Below are positions 7,817-16,897 of a DNA stretch of 64,000 nt, one piece after another. The notes below the pieces were generated by a model. That model was given only the letters and a program-made list of their open reading frames with translations, did not search any database and was not told where the DNA came from. A program made the translations under genes and the position numbers. The DNA is from Actinacidiphila guanduensis (GTDB taxonomy: Bacteria > Actinomycetota > Actinomycetes > Streptomycetales > Streptomycetaceae), in NCBI RefSeq assembly GCF_900103985.1, contig NZ_FNIE01000003.1, forward strand, positions 310,001-374,000, written 5' to 3'. Within the stretch, counting starts at the first letter, position 1, and each line of letters opens with the position of its first letter.

Positions 7817-8316
7817 CAGCGGGCACTGTCCATGGCCTGCCGCAACTCCCCCCGGATGGCGGGCGTGAGGACGTGACCGGCCCGGCCGACGAAGAGCGAC
7901 ATCTGGTACGCGATGACGCTGGTGTCGCACTCCGCGTCCGTGTGGACCCCCAGCAGCGAGCCGTCGCTGATCGCCATGACGAAGAGCATGCCCTCCTCCA
8001 TCGCCACCGTGGTCTGCCGCACCTTGCCGCCGTCCATCAGCCGTGCGGCGCCGAAGGTGAGCGAGGCCAGGCCGGAGACGACCGCGGCCAGGTCCATCCG
8101 CGCCTCGGTGACGCGACCGGGCCCGCCGGCGGACCGCGGCGCCCTGCCGCGGCCCTCGTCGGCGCCCTTGGGCTCCGAGGCGAGCAGCAGCAGCCCGTCC
8201 GAGGACACCACGGCGACCGAGTGGACCCCCGGCACCTCCCCCACGAAGTTGTCCAGCAGCCACTGGAGGTTGCGTGCTTCGTGGCTCAGTGCGTTCTGTG
8301 TGCCGACCGCGTTCAA
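7816..8316 (-). CDS. cvnB: Conservon roadblock/LC7 protein CvnB
   Basis: A 166-residue roadblock/LC7-domain protein (LQWLLDNFVGEVPGVHSVAVVSSDGLLL). Such proteins regulate the partner GTPase. The start is an unusual TTG at 8316, preceded by GAGGAGG and overlapping the cvnA stop as TTGA; no better start lies in the conserved region. An insertion rich in Gly and Arg (about residues 48-70, EPKGADEGRGRAPRSAGG) separates two conserved strands and makes it somewhat longer than the usual family size of about 140. Confidence 0.9.
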   Translation of the reverse strand: MNAVGTQNALSHEARNLQWLLDNFVGEVPGVHSVAVVSSDGLLLLASEPKGADEGRGRAPRSAGGPGRVTEARMDLAAVVSGLASLTFGAARLMDGGKVRQTTVAMEEGMLFVMAISDGSLLGVHTDAECDTSVIAYQMSLFVGRAGHVLTPAIRGELRQAMDSAR

Positions 8317-11111
8317 CGGGTCGCCTCCTCGATGCTCCCGGGCGGTGTGCGCCCCGGCGTCTCCAACTCCGCGTCCCTGCGGCCGTCCCGCAGGCCCTGC
8401 TGCAGGCCGGCCAGCTTGCGCCGCAGCTTCTCGGCGTCCAACGGGGCGCTGCGCTGCGCCCGTTCGGCGGCGGGCCGCACCGACCGCACCCCGCCCGCCG
8501 CCCTGGTCCTCTTGGGAAGCGCGGGACCCGCCGCCGCTTCCCGTGCGGCCGGGCCGCCCTGCGGCGGCACCTCGGCCCGCACCGGCTGCTGGTCGGCCCG
8601 CGCGTGCTCGGGCGGCAGCGGCTGCGGCACCACCGGCCGCGCCTGCGACGGCACGACAGGCGCGGGTGGCGCTTCTGCCGTGAACGGCTCGGCCTGCGCC
8701 CCGAACCGGGCCGGCTCGGGCGCCAAGGGCCGCGCCTCCGGCGGGAGGGGGGCAGGCGACGGCGCGAACGGGCCCGCTTCGGCGGCGAGTCCGGCCCCCT
8801 CCGTGCCGAAAGAACCGCTCTCCGCGGGAAGCCCGGCACCGTCGGAGCCGAAGCCACCGCCCTGCGTGTCGGCCCCGGCCTGCTCGGAGCCGAATCCACC
8901 GCCCTGCGCGCCCACGCCGGTTCCGTCCGGGCCGAACCCACCGCCCTGCGTGGCGAACCCGGCCCCCTCCGAGCCGTACGCACCGCTCTCCGCGGTGAGT
9001 TCCGCTCCCCCGGTCCCGAAGGCGCCCTCCCCCGCAGCGAGTCCGAACCGCTCCGCGCCGAGCGCCTCGCTCTGCTGGGCGGACACGGCCGGCTCCGCCG
9101 TGAAGCCGCCCGGCTCCTGAGTGAAGCCGTTCGGGTCGCGGCGGGGCGGTGCCTCGTGCCGGGGCGGGACGACCGCCGAGTGCGGGTCGATCGAGGGCAG
9201 CAGCAGTTGCGGCAGCACGACGACCGCGGTGGTGCCGCCCGCCTCCTGCGGCCGCAACTGGACGCGTATGCCGTGCCGGTGGGCCAGCCGGGCCACCACG
9301 TAGAGGCCGAGCCCGACGACCGTGCCGGGCGCCGGCGGATCGGGGTCGGCGAGCAGCGCGTTGAGCTCGGCCATCCGGTCCGGGGGTATGCCGATGCCGG
9401 AGTCCTCGACGGTGAGCATCACCTCGCCGCCGCCGGGCATCACCCAGCCGCTGAGGTGGATGTCGGAGCCGGGCGCGGAGAACGCGGCGGCATTGTCGAG
9501 GAGTTCTGCGATCAGGTGGCCGATGTCGTCGGCGGCGCGTCCGGCCACCTGCGCCTCGGGCACGGACTGGATGCGCACCCGCTCGTACCGCTCGACCTCC
9601 GAGATCGCCGCGCGGGCGACGTCGACCAGGGCGATCGGGCTGGCGGTGGCGCCGTGGCTGTGCTCGGTGCCGGCGAGCACCAGCAGGTTCTCGCTGTTGC
9701 GCCGCATCCGGGTGGCCAGGTGGTCCAGCCGGAAGAGCAGGTCCAGCCGCTCGGGTTCCTGCTCGCGCTCCTCCATGCCCTCGATCACGGCGAGTTGCCG
9801 TTCGATCAGACCGAGGGTGCGCAGCGAGAGGTTGACGTAGGCGACCTGCACGGCGTTGCGCGCGGTGGCGTCGGTGAGCTGCCCGGCGATCTCCTCGCGC
9901 GAGCGCATCAGGTCGTCGCGGGTGCGCTGGAGCTCGGTGTTCGCCTGGAGTGCCGCGCGGTGCTCGGCGGCCAGGGCGGCGTGCGCGGCCGCGGCCGCGG
10001 TACGGGCCTGGGTCAGCTCCTTGGCGCGGCCGCGCAGGGCCTGGGCCTCCTGGGTGAGCGCGTTGATCCGGCGGGCGATGACGGCGAACTCGTCGGCGCC
10101 CACGACCCGGGCGCCCTCGCCGCTCTCCGGGTCGGACCGGGACCAGCGGTGCAGGGCGGCCAGCGGCCGGGTGAGGCCGCGGAAGAGAGTGGCGAGCACG
10201 CCGACGAGGAGCAGCAGGCACAGCAGGGCCAGGGCGCAGCGCAGTTCGAGGACGGTGACCACGTGATCGCGGTGTGCGCGGGCGGCCTTGGCCTCGTCGG
10301 CGGCGGCGGACGCCTCCACTCCCCGCATCAGGCCGATCCGGGTGGTGAGCGCGGACTTGACCTTTGAGGTGCTCAGGTCGCGGTCGTGCGAGGTGAGTTC
10401 GGGGCCGTCCAGCAGCCGGTCGAGGTCGTGGTCGGCCTCGTCGGTGTCGGCGCCGGTGACGGTCTGGTCCCAGCGGGACCGCAGGGCGGCGGGGGCGGTG
10501 CCCCGGAACTCCGCGAGGGCGGCCCGCTCCTGCAGCCGCGCGGTCTGCGCGGCGGCCACCGGCCCGCTCTGCCCGCCGTGCCCGGTGAGCGCGGCCACCA
10601 GCAGGCCGCGCTGGAGGGCGGCGGCCGCGGTGGCGCGGGCCAGGGTGGCGGTGACGGGCTCCACGGCCCGGCCCAGCGCGTCGGCGAGCGGCTGGTAGGC
10701 GTTCACCACGCCCTGCGGGTCCTTGGCCGCCAGGGCGGCCCTGCGGGCGGCCGGCAGGCCGGCCAGGGCCGTGTGCAGGTCGCCGTGGGCGCCCGCGGCG
10801 AGGTCCTGGGCCTGCTGGTCGGTGCGGTCCTTGTCGCCGGCCGTGAGCGCCGGGTGGCCCGCGGCCTCGGCGGCCGCCAGGTCGTCCCGCTCGTCGGCGA
10901 GGCTGTGGGCCAGCGCGGTGGCCTTCGTGGCGAGGTCGGCGGCGCCGACCCGGTCCTGCGCGGCGGACAGGTCGTCGGCCGCGAGGACGACGCCTGGGGC
11001 GGCGGCCGCCAGGAGGATGGCCGCGCACCCCACCAGGCAGCCGAGCATGCGCTGCCTGACCCGCCGTTCCCGGCGCCGTGGACGTCGTTCACGCACTGTC
11101 GGTGCTCGCAA
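8313..11111 (-). CDS. cvnA: Conservon sensor kinase-like protein CvnA
   Basis: A large (about 932 residues) nitrate/nitrite-sensor-like histidine kinase homologue that heads the conservon. Layout: an N-terminal membrane segment (about 22-45), an extracytoplasmic Ala-rich helical domain, a second membrane segment (about 290-312), a HAMP-like region and coiled coil, then a HATPase domain with N-box ELLDNAAAFS and G-box DSGIGIP. No classical H-box with phosphoacceptor His is evident, as in other CvnA proteins. The C-terminus is a long low-complexity tail with a 14-residue repeat. The start is uncertain: TTG at 11111 or GTG at 11096; neither has a clear ribosome site. Confidence 0.88.
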   Translation of the reverse strand: MRAPTVRERRPRRRERRVRQRMLGCLVGCAAILLAAAAPGVVLAADDLSAAQDRVGAADLATKATALAHSLADERDDLAAAEAAGHPALTAGDKDRTDQQAQDLAAGAHGDLHTALAGLPAARRAALAAKDPQGVVNAYQPLADALGRAVEPVTATLARATAAAALQRGLLVAALTGHGGQSGPVAAAQTARLQERAALAEFRGTAPAALRSRWDQTVTGADTDEADHDLDRLLDGPELTSHDRDLSTSKVKSALTTRIGLMRGVEASAAADEAKAARAHRDHVVTVLELRCALALLCLLLLVGVLATLFRGLTRPLAALHRWSRSDPESGEGARVVGADEFAVIARRINALTQEAQALRGRAKELTQARTAAAAAHAALAAEHRAALQANTELQRTRDDLMRSREEIAGQLTDATARNAVQVAYVNLSLRTLGLIERQLAVIEGMEEREQEPERLDLLFRLDHLATRMRRNSENLLVLAGTEHSHGATASPIALVDVARAAISEVERYERVRIQSVPEAQVAGRAADDIGHLIAELLDNAAAFSAPGSDIHLSGWVMPGGGEVMLTVEDSGIGIPPDRMAELNALLADPDPPAPGTVVGLGLYVVARLAHRHGIRVQLRPQEAGGTTAVVVLPQLLLPSIDPHSAVVPPRHEAPPRRDPNGFTQEPGGFTAEPAVSAQQSEALGAERFGLAAGEGAFGTGGAELTAESGAYGSEGAGFATQGGGFGPDGTGVGAQGGGFGSEQAGADTQGGGFGSDGAGLPAESGSFGTEGAGLAAEAGPFAPSPAPLPPEARPLAPEPARFGAQAEPFTAEAPPAPVVPSQARPVVPQPLPPEHARADQQPVRAEVPPQGGPAAREAAAGPALPKRTRAAGGVRSVRPAAERAQRSAPLDAEKLRRKLAGLQQGLRDGRRDAELETPGRTPPGSIEEATR
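8766..9017 (-). repeat. Six 42-bp tandem repeats in cvnA tail
   Basis: Within CvnA, residues 699-782 consist of six units of exactly 14 residues, each close to G-S-x-G-A-G-x-x-A/T-Q/E-G/S-G-G-F. The units end in Phe or Tyr. They vary at the third to tenth positions, so the array is old rather than a recent slippage product. It lies beyond the ATPase domain, in the disordered tail. Confidence 0.85.
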
Positions 11112-11459
11112 TCACGTGTCGCATGGGCTCCGGGGCCGGTCCCCGGGCATGTGCAGGAGTGCTCCGACCCTTGCAGCCGCGACGGGAAGGGGGCCAGACG
11201 TCCCTCCCCCGGACACTCGAACGAGTGAATCGCACAGGTGAGTTGACCGACAAGTCCGGCAGCGGGCCGCCGGCGCGGACGGTCCTGGCGCGGGCGCCCC
11301 GGGCTTTGGCAGGATGCGCCCGCACATCCCGGCCGTCCTGCGGTCCGGACCAATCCCGCGGCCGCTCACATCCCCTTCACGCGGCCCCCGCGGGACGCCG
11401 CCGTGCGGCCGCCCGGCGCCGGACGGCGGCCGCGATCACGCGGCTGCCAGACTGGCCCC
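11112..11459. other. Intergenic region between cvnA and PP2C-like gene
   Basis: This 348-base divergent region holds no gene I can support. It contains the palindrome at 11214-11227 and must carry the promoters of the conservon and of the phosphatase-like gene; I cannot assign a -10/-35 pair with confidence. Confidence 0.5.
11214..11227. promoter_or_regulatory. Palindrome CACTCG-AA-CGAGTG upstream of conservon
   Basis: A perfect 6-2-6 inverted repeat about 100 bases upstream of cvnA, sharing its core with the palindrome before the NlpC/P60 gene (4110-4125). A common dimeric regulator is the simplest reading. Confidence 0.5.
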
Positions 11460-12218
11460 ATGCGGATCGAGACGGCGACCGAGCCCGGCCGGGCCGAGGT
11501 GCCCAACGAGGACTACGTGTCCGCCGCGCTGCCCGCCGGCGGCAGCGGCGGGGCGCTGGTGCTGCTGGACGGCGTGACGCCGCCGCCGGACAACGGGGGC
11601 TGCGTGCACTCGGTCCCGTGGTTCACCGCCCGGCTCGGCGGCGCCCTGCTCGAACTCGCCGCCGCGCGGCGGGACCTGGCGCTCGCGGAGTGCCTGTCGG
11701 CGGCGATCTCCCGTACGGCGGAGGCGCACCGGACCACGTGTGATCTTTCTCACCGACTCACCCCGCAGGCCACGGTGGTGACGGCCCGCTGGGACGACGC
11801 GGAGCTGGAGTACCTGGTCCTCTCGGACTCCGTGCTGCTGCTGGAGGACCCGCGGGGCGGGGTCGAGGCGGTGCTGGACGACCGGATCGACCGGCTGCAG
11901 GCGCAGGGCCTGCGGGTGGCCCCGCTGCGGAATCTGGAGGGCGGCTTCTTCACCGCGGCGGCCGACCCGGAGGTGTCCGCCCGCGCGGTCACCGGGCGCG
12001 TGCCACGCGAGCGGGTGCGGGCGCTGGCCGCGCTCACCGACGGCGCCACGCGGTCCGTGGAGCACTTCCGGGCCGACGACTGGTCCTCGGTCTTCGCGCT
12101 GCTGCGCGAGGGCGGCCCGCGGGCCCTGATCGCCCGCGTGCGCGCCCTGGAGACCACCCGGACCCCGCCGCCCGGCAAGGCGCACGACGACGCGACGGTG
12201 CTGCTCGCCGAGTTCTGA
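11460..12218 (+). CDS. PP2C-like phosphatase-family protein
   Basis: A 252-residue cytoplasmic protein with features of the PP2C fold: an early NEDYV segment, VLLDGVTPP in place of the usual DG(M/V)GG motif, ALTDGATR mid-protein and a C-terminal KAHDDATVLLAEF, matching the DDxT motif. Metal-binding Asp residues are therefore plausible, but the canonical first-motif GG is altered, so activity is uncertain. The ATG at 11460 is in frame with a longer open region but marks where similarity begins; no strong ribosome site is seen. It is divergent from the conservon. Confidence 0.72.
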   Translation: MRIETATEPGRAEVPNEDYVSAALPAGGSGGALVLLDGVTPPPDNGGCVHSVPWFTARLGGALLELAAARRDLALAECLSAAISRTAEAHRTTCDLSHRLTPQATVVTARWDDAELEYLVLSDSVLLLEDPRGGVEAVLDDRIDRLQAQGLRVAPLRNLEGGFFTAAADPEVSARAVTGRVPRERVRALAALTDGATRSVEHFRADDWSSVFALLREGGPRALIARVRALETTRTPPPGKAHDDATVLLAEF

Positions 12219-12395
12219 CGCCGCCGCGGTGGCCGACAGGCCCGGCCCCGCCCGAGGACGGGCCGCGGACAGCCCGTGAACCGGCTGCCGACTGCCTGCG
12301 GACAGCCCGCCGACAGGCCCGGGACGGCCCGTCGGCGGCCGCCCGGCCCCTTCCGCCCGCCCACCGGACTTCCCGGCTCCCCGGCTCCCCGAGTC

Positions 12396-12902
12396 TCAGC
12401 CCAGCTCGTTGAAGCGGTGCAGCAGCCTCGCCAGCTCCAGCGCCTCCTCGGGCTCCCAGGCGGCCAGCTGGTCCAGGTACCGCTGGCGGCGGGCGGTGCG
12501 CACGCGCGAGAAGCGCTCCCGGCCCTCCTCCGTCATCCGCATGAGGTACGCGCGTCCGTCGGTGGGGTCCTGCTCCCGGGCGACCAGGCCCAGTTCCTCC
12601 AGCGCCCGCAGCTGCCGGCTCATCGTGGCCTTGCCCACGCCGAAGTACGCGGCCAGCTCGGTGGCCCGCTCGGGCTCGACCTCGGACAGGCGGACCAGCA
12701 ACCCGTAGGCGGCCGGCTCGAGTTCGGGGTGCACCGCACGGGCCAGCTCGCCGGAGGCCGCCCGGGCGCGGCGCAGCAGCACCGTCAGTTCCCGTTCCAC
12801 GGCGGCCGCCGCGCCCTGGGTCGCGTCGGTGTGTACCGCCGGCGCACCACCGGTTCCGCCCCCACCACCGGTCCCGGGTGCGGCTCGGTTCTGTTGGGTC
12901 AC
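12396..12902 (-). CDS. MarR-family transcriptional regulator
   Basis: A 168-residue winged-helix repressor-like protein. After a Gly/Pro/Ala-rich N-terminal extension (about 1-30), the MarR core shows the recognition helix in YFGVGKATMSRQLRALEELGLV and the wing DPTDGRAYLM. The start is GTG at 12902. A perfect inverted repeat lies ten bases upstream of the start, which suggests autoregulation. The divergent lysozyme gene could be co-regulated. Ligand unknown. Confidence 0.9.
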   Translation of the reverse strand: MTQQNRAAPGTGGGGGTGGAPAVHTDATQGAAAAVERELTVLLRRARAASGELARAVHPELEPAAYGLLVRLSEVEPERATELAAYFGVGKATMSRQLRALEELGLVAREQDPTDGRAYLMRMTEEGRERFSRVRTARRQRYLDQLAAWEPEEALELARLLHRFNELG

Positions 12903-12912
12903 GTCGGCCCCG

Positions 12913-12929
12913 CTTTCAACGGCTGAAAG
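12913..12929. promoter_or_regulatory. Putative MarR operator
   Basis: CTTTCA-ACGGC-TGAAAG is a perfect 6-5-6 palindrome just upstream of the marR-type gene start at 12902. Its size and position suit an autoregulatory MarR site. Confidence 0.6.
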
Positions 12930-13032
12930 TTCTCTTCACGGACGGTGGTTTCCGCAGCACGTCAAGTATTTCGCAGGCGTAGACCAACGGCGGTTCCTGG
13001 CCCCTCTTCCACGGCCCCCGGCCCCACCGTAC

Positions 13033-13051
13033 GGTCATTTCTGTCATGACC
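13033..13051. promoter_or_regulatory. Inverted repeat before lysozyme gene
   Basis: GGTCAT, seven bases and ATGACC form a perfect inverted repeat about 40 bases before the lysozyme start. It could be an operator or a leader hairpin. A third GGTCAT copy follows at 13059-13064. Confidence 0.4.
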
Positions 13052-13089
13052 ATCCCAAGGTCATGCCGAGTCCCCCACTGGAGGCACGC

Positions 13090-13983
13090 ATGTCCCACGG
13101 AGTCTTCTCCGTCGTGCACGGCACCGGCTCGGCCCGTACCAGACTGGCAGTCCTGGCCGGCCTGTTCCTCACCGCCATCGCCCTGGCGTTCACCGCGCCC
13201 GGCGCCGCCCACGCCGCCGCGGGCACCTCGGGCGCGCGATCCGGCCACCTGACCCACCCCGAACTCGACTGGATGGGCTCCACCATCCCGGCCCACGAGG
13301 GCAGCGGGTCGTCCACCACCTCCACCGCGGGCGGCACCACGGTGGTCCCGATGGCCGCGCAGACCCCCGGCATGGACGTCTCCGGCTACCAGGGCAACGT
13401 CGCCTGGTCGACGGCCTGGGCGAACGGCGCGAAGTTCGCGTACGTGAAGGCCACCGAGAGCACGACCTACACCAACCCGTACTTCACCCAGCAGTACAAC
13501 GGGTCGTACAACGTCGGGATGATCCGCGGCTCCTACCACTTCGCCACGCCGGACACCTCCGGCGGCGCCGCCCAGGCGGATTACTTCGTGGCCCACGGCG
13601 GCGGCTGGTCCGCCGACGGCAAGACCCTGCCGGGCGCGCTCGACATCGAGTACAACCCCTACGGCGCCACCTGCTACGGCCTCAGCCAGGCGAGCATGGT
13701 CAGCTGGATCCACGCGTTCGCCAACGAGTACCACGCGCGTGAGGGCGTCTACCCGGTGATCTACTCCACGTACGACTGGTGGTCGACCTGCACCGGCAAC
13801 AACAGCGGCTTCGCCACCACGAGCCCGTTCTGGATCGCGAAGTACGCGTCCTCGGCGGGGACCCTCCCGGCGGGTTACGGGTACTACACGTTCTGGCAGT
13901 ACGCGGACGCCGGGACGTTCCCCGGCGACCAGGACTACTTCAACGGAGACCTCTCCCGGCTGCAGGCGCTCGCCCTGGGCTGA
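13090..13983 (+). CDS. Secreted GH25 lysozyme
   Basis: A 297-residue exported N-acetylmuramidase of the Chalaropsis type. The signal peptide is long (about 1-42, ending AAHA). A Ser/Thr/Gly-rich stretch is followed by the GH25 barrel beginning GMDVSGYQG. The catalytic acidic pair is predicted in ALDIEYN (Asp185, Glu187), and SYHFATP is a typical strand motif. The start at 13090 has GGAG upstream; an in-frame ATG at 13063 is an alternative. Cuts the glycan strands of peptidoglycan. It is divergent from the MarR gene. Confidence 0.93.
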   Translation: MSHGVFSVVHGTGSARTRLAVLAGLFLTAIALAFTAPGAAHAAAGTSGARSGHLTHPELDWMGSTIPAHEGSGSSTTSTAGGTTVVPMAAQTPGMDVSGYQGNVAWSTAWANGAKFAYVKATESTTYTNPYFTQQYNGSYNVGMIRGSYHFATPDTSGGAAQADYFVAHGGGWSADGKTLPGALDIEYNPYGATCYGLSQASMVSWIHAFANEYHAREGVYPVIYSTYDWWSTCTGNNSGFATTSPFWIAKYASSAGTLPAGYGYYTFWQYADAGTFPGDQDYFNGDLSRLQALALG

Positions 13984-14048
13984 CGGCCCGGAACCACGGG
14001 GTTCCGTCCGGGCTGCCCCCCTCCACCCCGTCCCCGGACACAGCCGAA

Positions 14049-14094
14049 CGCGCGGTTCCTCCCCCGGATTTCGCTCCGGGAGGGGAACCGCGCG
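14049..14094. terminator. Hairpin terminator after lysozyme
   Basis: A near-perfect stem (CGCGGTTCC pairing with GGAACCGCG and extended inward) lies between the convergent lysozyme and lon genes. Confidence 0.75.
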
Positions 14095-14098
14095 CCGA

Positions 14099-14130
14099 GC
14101 GTCCGACGTCCTCGTGAGGACGTCGGACGC
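14099..14130. terminator. Second hairpin, probable lon terminator
   Basis: A perfect 15-base stem (14099-14113 with 14116-14130) closed by only GT at the tip follows directly on the previous hairpin. The pair probably gives one terminator to each convergent gene. Confidence 0.75.
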
Positions 14131-14173
14131 CGTGGGGCGGACGGGGCCGGGCTGCCCCCGCATCAAGCCCCCG

Positions 14174-16591
14174 TCAGGCCGCCGCAGGCACTGCTTCGGC
14201 GGCCGTGGCGGCCGGCTCCAGGGCCAGCGACAGCACCTGGCGGACGTCGCTGACCGCGTGGACGTCGAGCGCGTCGAGGATCTCCGCGGGGACGTCGTCC
14301 AGGTCCGGCTCGTTGCGCTTCGGGATCACCACCGTGGTGATCCCGGCCCGGTGCGCGGCCAGCAGCTTCTGCTTGACCCCGCCGATCGGCAGCACCCGAC
14401 CGGTCAGGGACACCTCACCGGTCATCGCGACCTCCGGGCGCACCCGGCGGCCGGACAGCAGCGAGGCCAGGGCCGTGGTCATGGTGACGCCCGCGCTCGG
14501 CCCGTCCTTGGGCACCGCGCCGGCCGGCACGTGGATGTGCACCCCGCGGTCCTTCAGGTCGCCCACCGGCAGCTCCAGTTCGGCGCCGCGCGAGCGCAGG
14601 AAGGAGAGCGCGATCTGCGCCGACTCCTTCATCACGTCGCCCAGCTGACCGGTGAGCTGCAGGCCCGAGCCGCCCGTCTCCGGGTCGGCGAGCGACGCCT
14701 CGATGTACAGGACGTCGCCGCCCGCGCCGGTGACCGCGAGGCCGGTGGCCACGCCGGGCACCGCCGTACGCCGCTCCTCGGGGTCCTGGGCGGCCTCCGG
14801 CACGTGGTGCGGCCGGCCGATCAGGGCCCGCAGATCGTCGGCGCCCACCGTGAACGGCAGCTTCTGCTCGCCCAGTTCGTGCTTGGCGGCGATCTTGCGC
14901 AGGATGCGCGCGATGGTCCGCTCCAGGGTGCGCACGCCCGCCTCACGGGTGTACTCGCCCGCCAGCCGGCGCAGCGCGTCCTCCTGCAGGCTCACCTCGT
15001 CCGCCTCCAGCCCGGCCCGCTCCAGCTGCCGCGGCAGCAGGTGGTCCCGGGCGATGACGACCTTCTCGTCCTCGGTGTAGCCGTCCAGCCGGACCAGCTC
15101 CATACGGTCCAGCAGCGGCTCCGGGATCGCCTCCAGCACGTTGGCGGTGGCGAGGAACACCACGTCGGACAGGTCGAGTTCGACCTCCAGGTAGTGGTCG
15201 CGGAAGGTGTGGTTCTGCGCCGGGTCCAGCACCTCGAGCAGCGCGGCCGCCGGGTCGCCCCGGTAGTCCGAGCCCACCTTGTCGACCTCGTCGAGCAGGA
15301 CCACCGGGTTCATCGACCCGGCCTCCTTGATCGCGCGGACGATGCGGCCGGGCAGCGCGCCCACGTACGTCCTGCGGTGGCCGCGGATCTCGGCCTCGTC
15401 CCGCACGCCGCCGAGCGCCACCCGGACGAACTTGCGGCCCATCGCGCGGGCCACCGACTCGCCCAGCGAGGTCTTGCCGACACCGGGCGGGCCGACCAGC
15501 GCCAGCACGGCGCCGCCGCGCCTGCCGCCCACCACGCCCAGGCCGCGGTCGGCCCGGCGCTTGCGGACGGCCAGGTACTCGGTGATGCGCTCCTTGACGT
15601 CGTCCAGACCCGCGTGGTCCGCGTCGAGCACCGCCCGCGCGCCGGCCACGTCGTAGGTGTCCTCGGTGGTGGTGTTCCACGGCAGTTCGAGGACGGTGTC
15701 CAGCCAGGTGCGGATCCAGGAGCCCTCCGGGGAGGCGTCCGAGGAGCGCTCCAGCTTCTCGACCTCCTTCAGGGCCGCCTCGCGGACCTTCTCCGGCAGG
15801 TCGGCGGCCTCGACGCGGGCGCGGTAGTCGTCGCTCTCGTTCTCCGGGTCGCCCTTCAGCTCGGCCAGCTCCTTGCGGACGGCCTCCAGCTGCTGGCGGA
15901 GCAGGAACTCGCGCTGCTGCTTCTCCATGCCTTCCTGGACGTCCTTGCGGATGCGCTCCGCCACGTCCTGCTCGGCCAGGTGGTCGCGCAGCCACTGGGT
16001 GGCCAGCCGCAGCCGGGCCACCGGGTCGGCGGTCTCCAGCAGCTCCACCCGCTGCTCGACGGACAGGAAGGGCGAGTACCCGGAGTTGTCGGCGAGCTGG
16101 CTCACGTCGTCGATCTGCTGGACGCGGTCCACGACCTGCCAGGCGCCGCGCTTGCGCAGCCAGCTGGTGGCCAGCGCCTTGTACTCCTTCATCAGCTCGG
16201 CCACGGTGCCGGGCGCCTCCTGGGGCGCGGGCTCCTCCACCAGGATGCCCTCCACCCACAGCGCGGCGCCGGGGCCGGTGGTGCCCGCGCCGATCCGCAC
16301 CCGGGAGCGGCCGCGGATCACGGCGCCGGGGTCGCCGTCGGAGAGCCGGCCGACCTGCTCCACGGTGCCGAGGGTGCCCACGGCGGCGTACTTCCCGTCG
16401 ATCCGGGGGACGAGCAGCACCTGCGGCTTGCCGGACGTGCTGCCCGAGTGGGCCGCCTGGGCGGCCTCCACCGCGGCCCGTACCTCGCTGTCGGTCAGGT
16501 CCAGCGGCACCACCATGCCGGGCAGGACCACTTCACCGTCGAGGGGCAGTACGGGGAGGGTGAGGTTGGAACTCTGCGGCTCAAACGCCAT
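14174..16591 (-). CDS. lon: ATP-dependent protease Lon
   Basis: An 805-residue Lon protease. N-terminal substrate-binding domain ([21 protein letters not shown]), AAA+ module with Walker [10 protein letters not shown], and a C-terminal protease domain with the Ser-Lys dyad: Ser699 in KDGPSAGV and Lys742 in GGVKQKLL, spaced 43 residues as in E. coli Lon. The ATG at 16591 has AAGGGAG upstream; an in-frame TTG-type extension is rejected. It degrades misfolded and regulatory proteins in the cytoplasm. A HAIR element 22 bases upstream of the start indicates repression by HspR and heat induction, as known for streptomycete lon. Confidence 0.97.
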   Translation of the reverse strand: MAFEPQSSNLTLPVLPLDGEVVLPGMVVPLDLTDSEVRAAVEAAQAAHSGSTSGKPQVLLVPRIDGKYAAVGTLGTVEQVGRLSDGDPGAVIRGRSRVRIGAGTTGPGAALWVEGILVEEPAPQEAPGTVAELMKEYKALATSWLRKRGAWQVVDRVQQIDDVSQLADNSGYSPFLSVEQRVELLETADPVARLRLATQWLRDHLAEQDVAERIRKDVQEGMEKQQREFLLRQQLEAVRKELAELKGDPENESDDYRARVEAADLPEKVREAALKEVEKLERSSDASPEGSWIRTWLDTVLELPWNTTTEDTYDVAGARAVLDADHAGLDDVKERITEYLAVRKRRADRGLGVVGGRRGGAVLALVGPPGVGKTSLGESVARAMGRKFVRVALGGVRDEAEIRGHRRTYVGALPGRIVRAIKEAGSMNPVVLLDEVDKVGSDYRGDPAAALLEVLDPAQNHTFRDHYLEVELDLSDVVFLATANVLEAIPEPLLDRMELVRLDGYTEDEKVVIARDHLLPRQLERAGLEADEVSLQEDALRRLAGEYTREAGVRTLERTIARILRKIAAKHELGEQKLPFTVGADDLRALIGRPHHVPEAAQDPEERRTAVPGVATGLAVTGAGGDVLYIEASLADPETGGSGLQLTGQLGDVMKESAQIALSFLRSRGAELELPVGDLKDRGVHIHVPAGAVPKDGPSAGVTMTTALASLLSGRRVRPEVAMTGEVSLTGRVLPIGGVKQKLLAAHRAGITTVVIPKRNEPDLDDVPAEILDALDVHAVSDVRQVLSLALEPAATAAEAVPAAA

Positions 16592-16613
16592 GATCGCTCC
16601 CTTTGCAAGCAAG

Positions 16614-16632
16614 TTGAGTACACCAGACTCAA
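16614..16632. promoter_or_regulatory. HspR operator (HAIR element)
   Basis: TTGAGT-N7-ACTCAA matches the core of the HAIR consensus (CTTGAGT-N7-ACTCAAG) exactly. Placed directly upstream of lon. Confidence 0.9.
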
Positions 16633-16778
16633 TGCGATCGGCTCCGCCGGTGTTCCCGGGGTTCCCGGGGTTGCCGTTCGCCGTCAGCGAAGCCGCCGCA
16701 GGGGAGTTAGGGGTGGGGCACGGCTACCCGCCGTAACGGTTCCGTCTCGTCGCCGGGTTGCACCCGGCAGATGGCCGG

Positions 16779-16897
16779 TCGCGCAGTTCCCCGCACCCCT
16801 CGAAACACCTTGCCCTTGGCGCACAGGGCGAGCCCTGCGCAACCCCAGGGGCGTTGGGGGTACCCCAGACGAGGCTCTGGGGGAGGAACTGCGCGAC
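16779..16897. repeat. Intergenic palindromic repeat with GCGCAGTTCC ends
   Basis: A 119-base element bounded by a perfect 13-base inverted repeat (GTCGCGCAGTTCC at 16779, GGAACTGCGCGAC ending 16897), with nested palindromes inside. The same module recurs in tandem at 43425-43767. It lies in the 446-base gap between lon and a methyltransferase gene; apart from this and the HAIR element, the gap shows nothing I recognise. Confidence 0.8.

Noticed and set aside
7816..11028. Very long minus-strand open frame of 1070 codons overlapping cvnA
   Set aside because: Arg/Gly/Pro-rich out-of-frame shadow; only its last part in that frame is real, namely cvnB.
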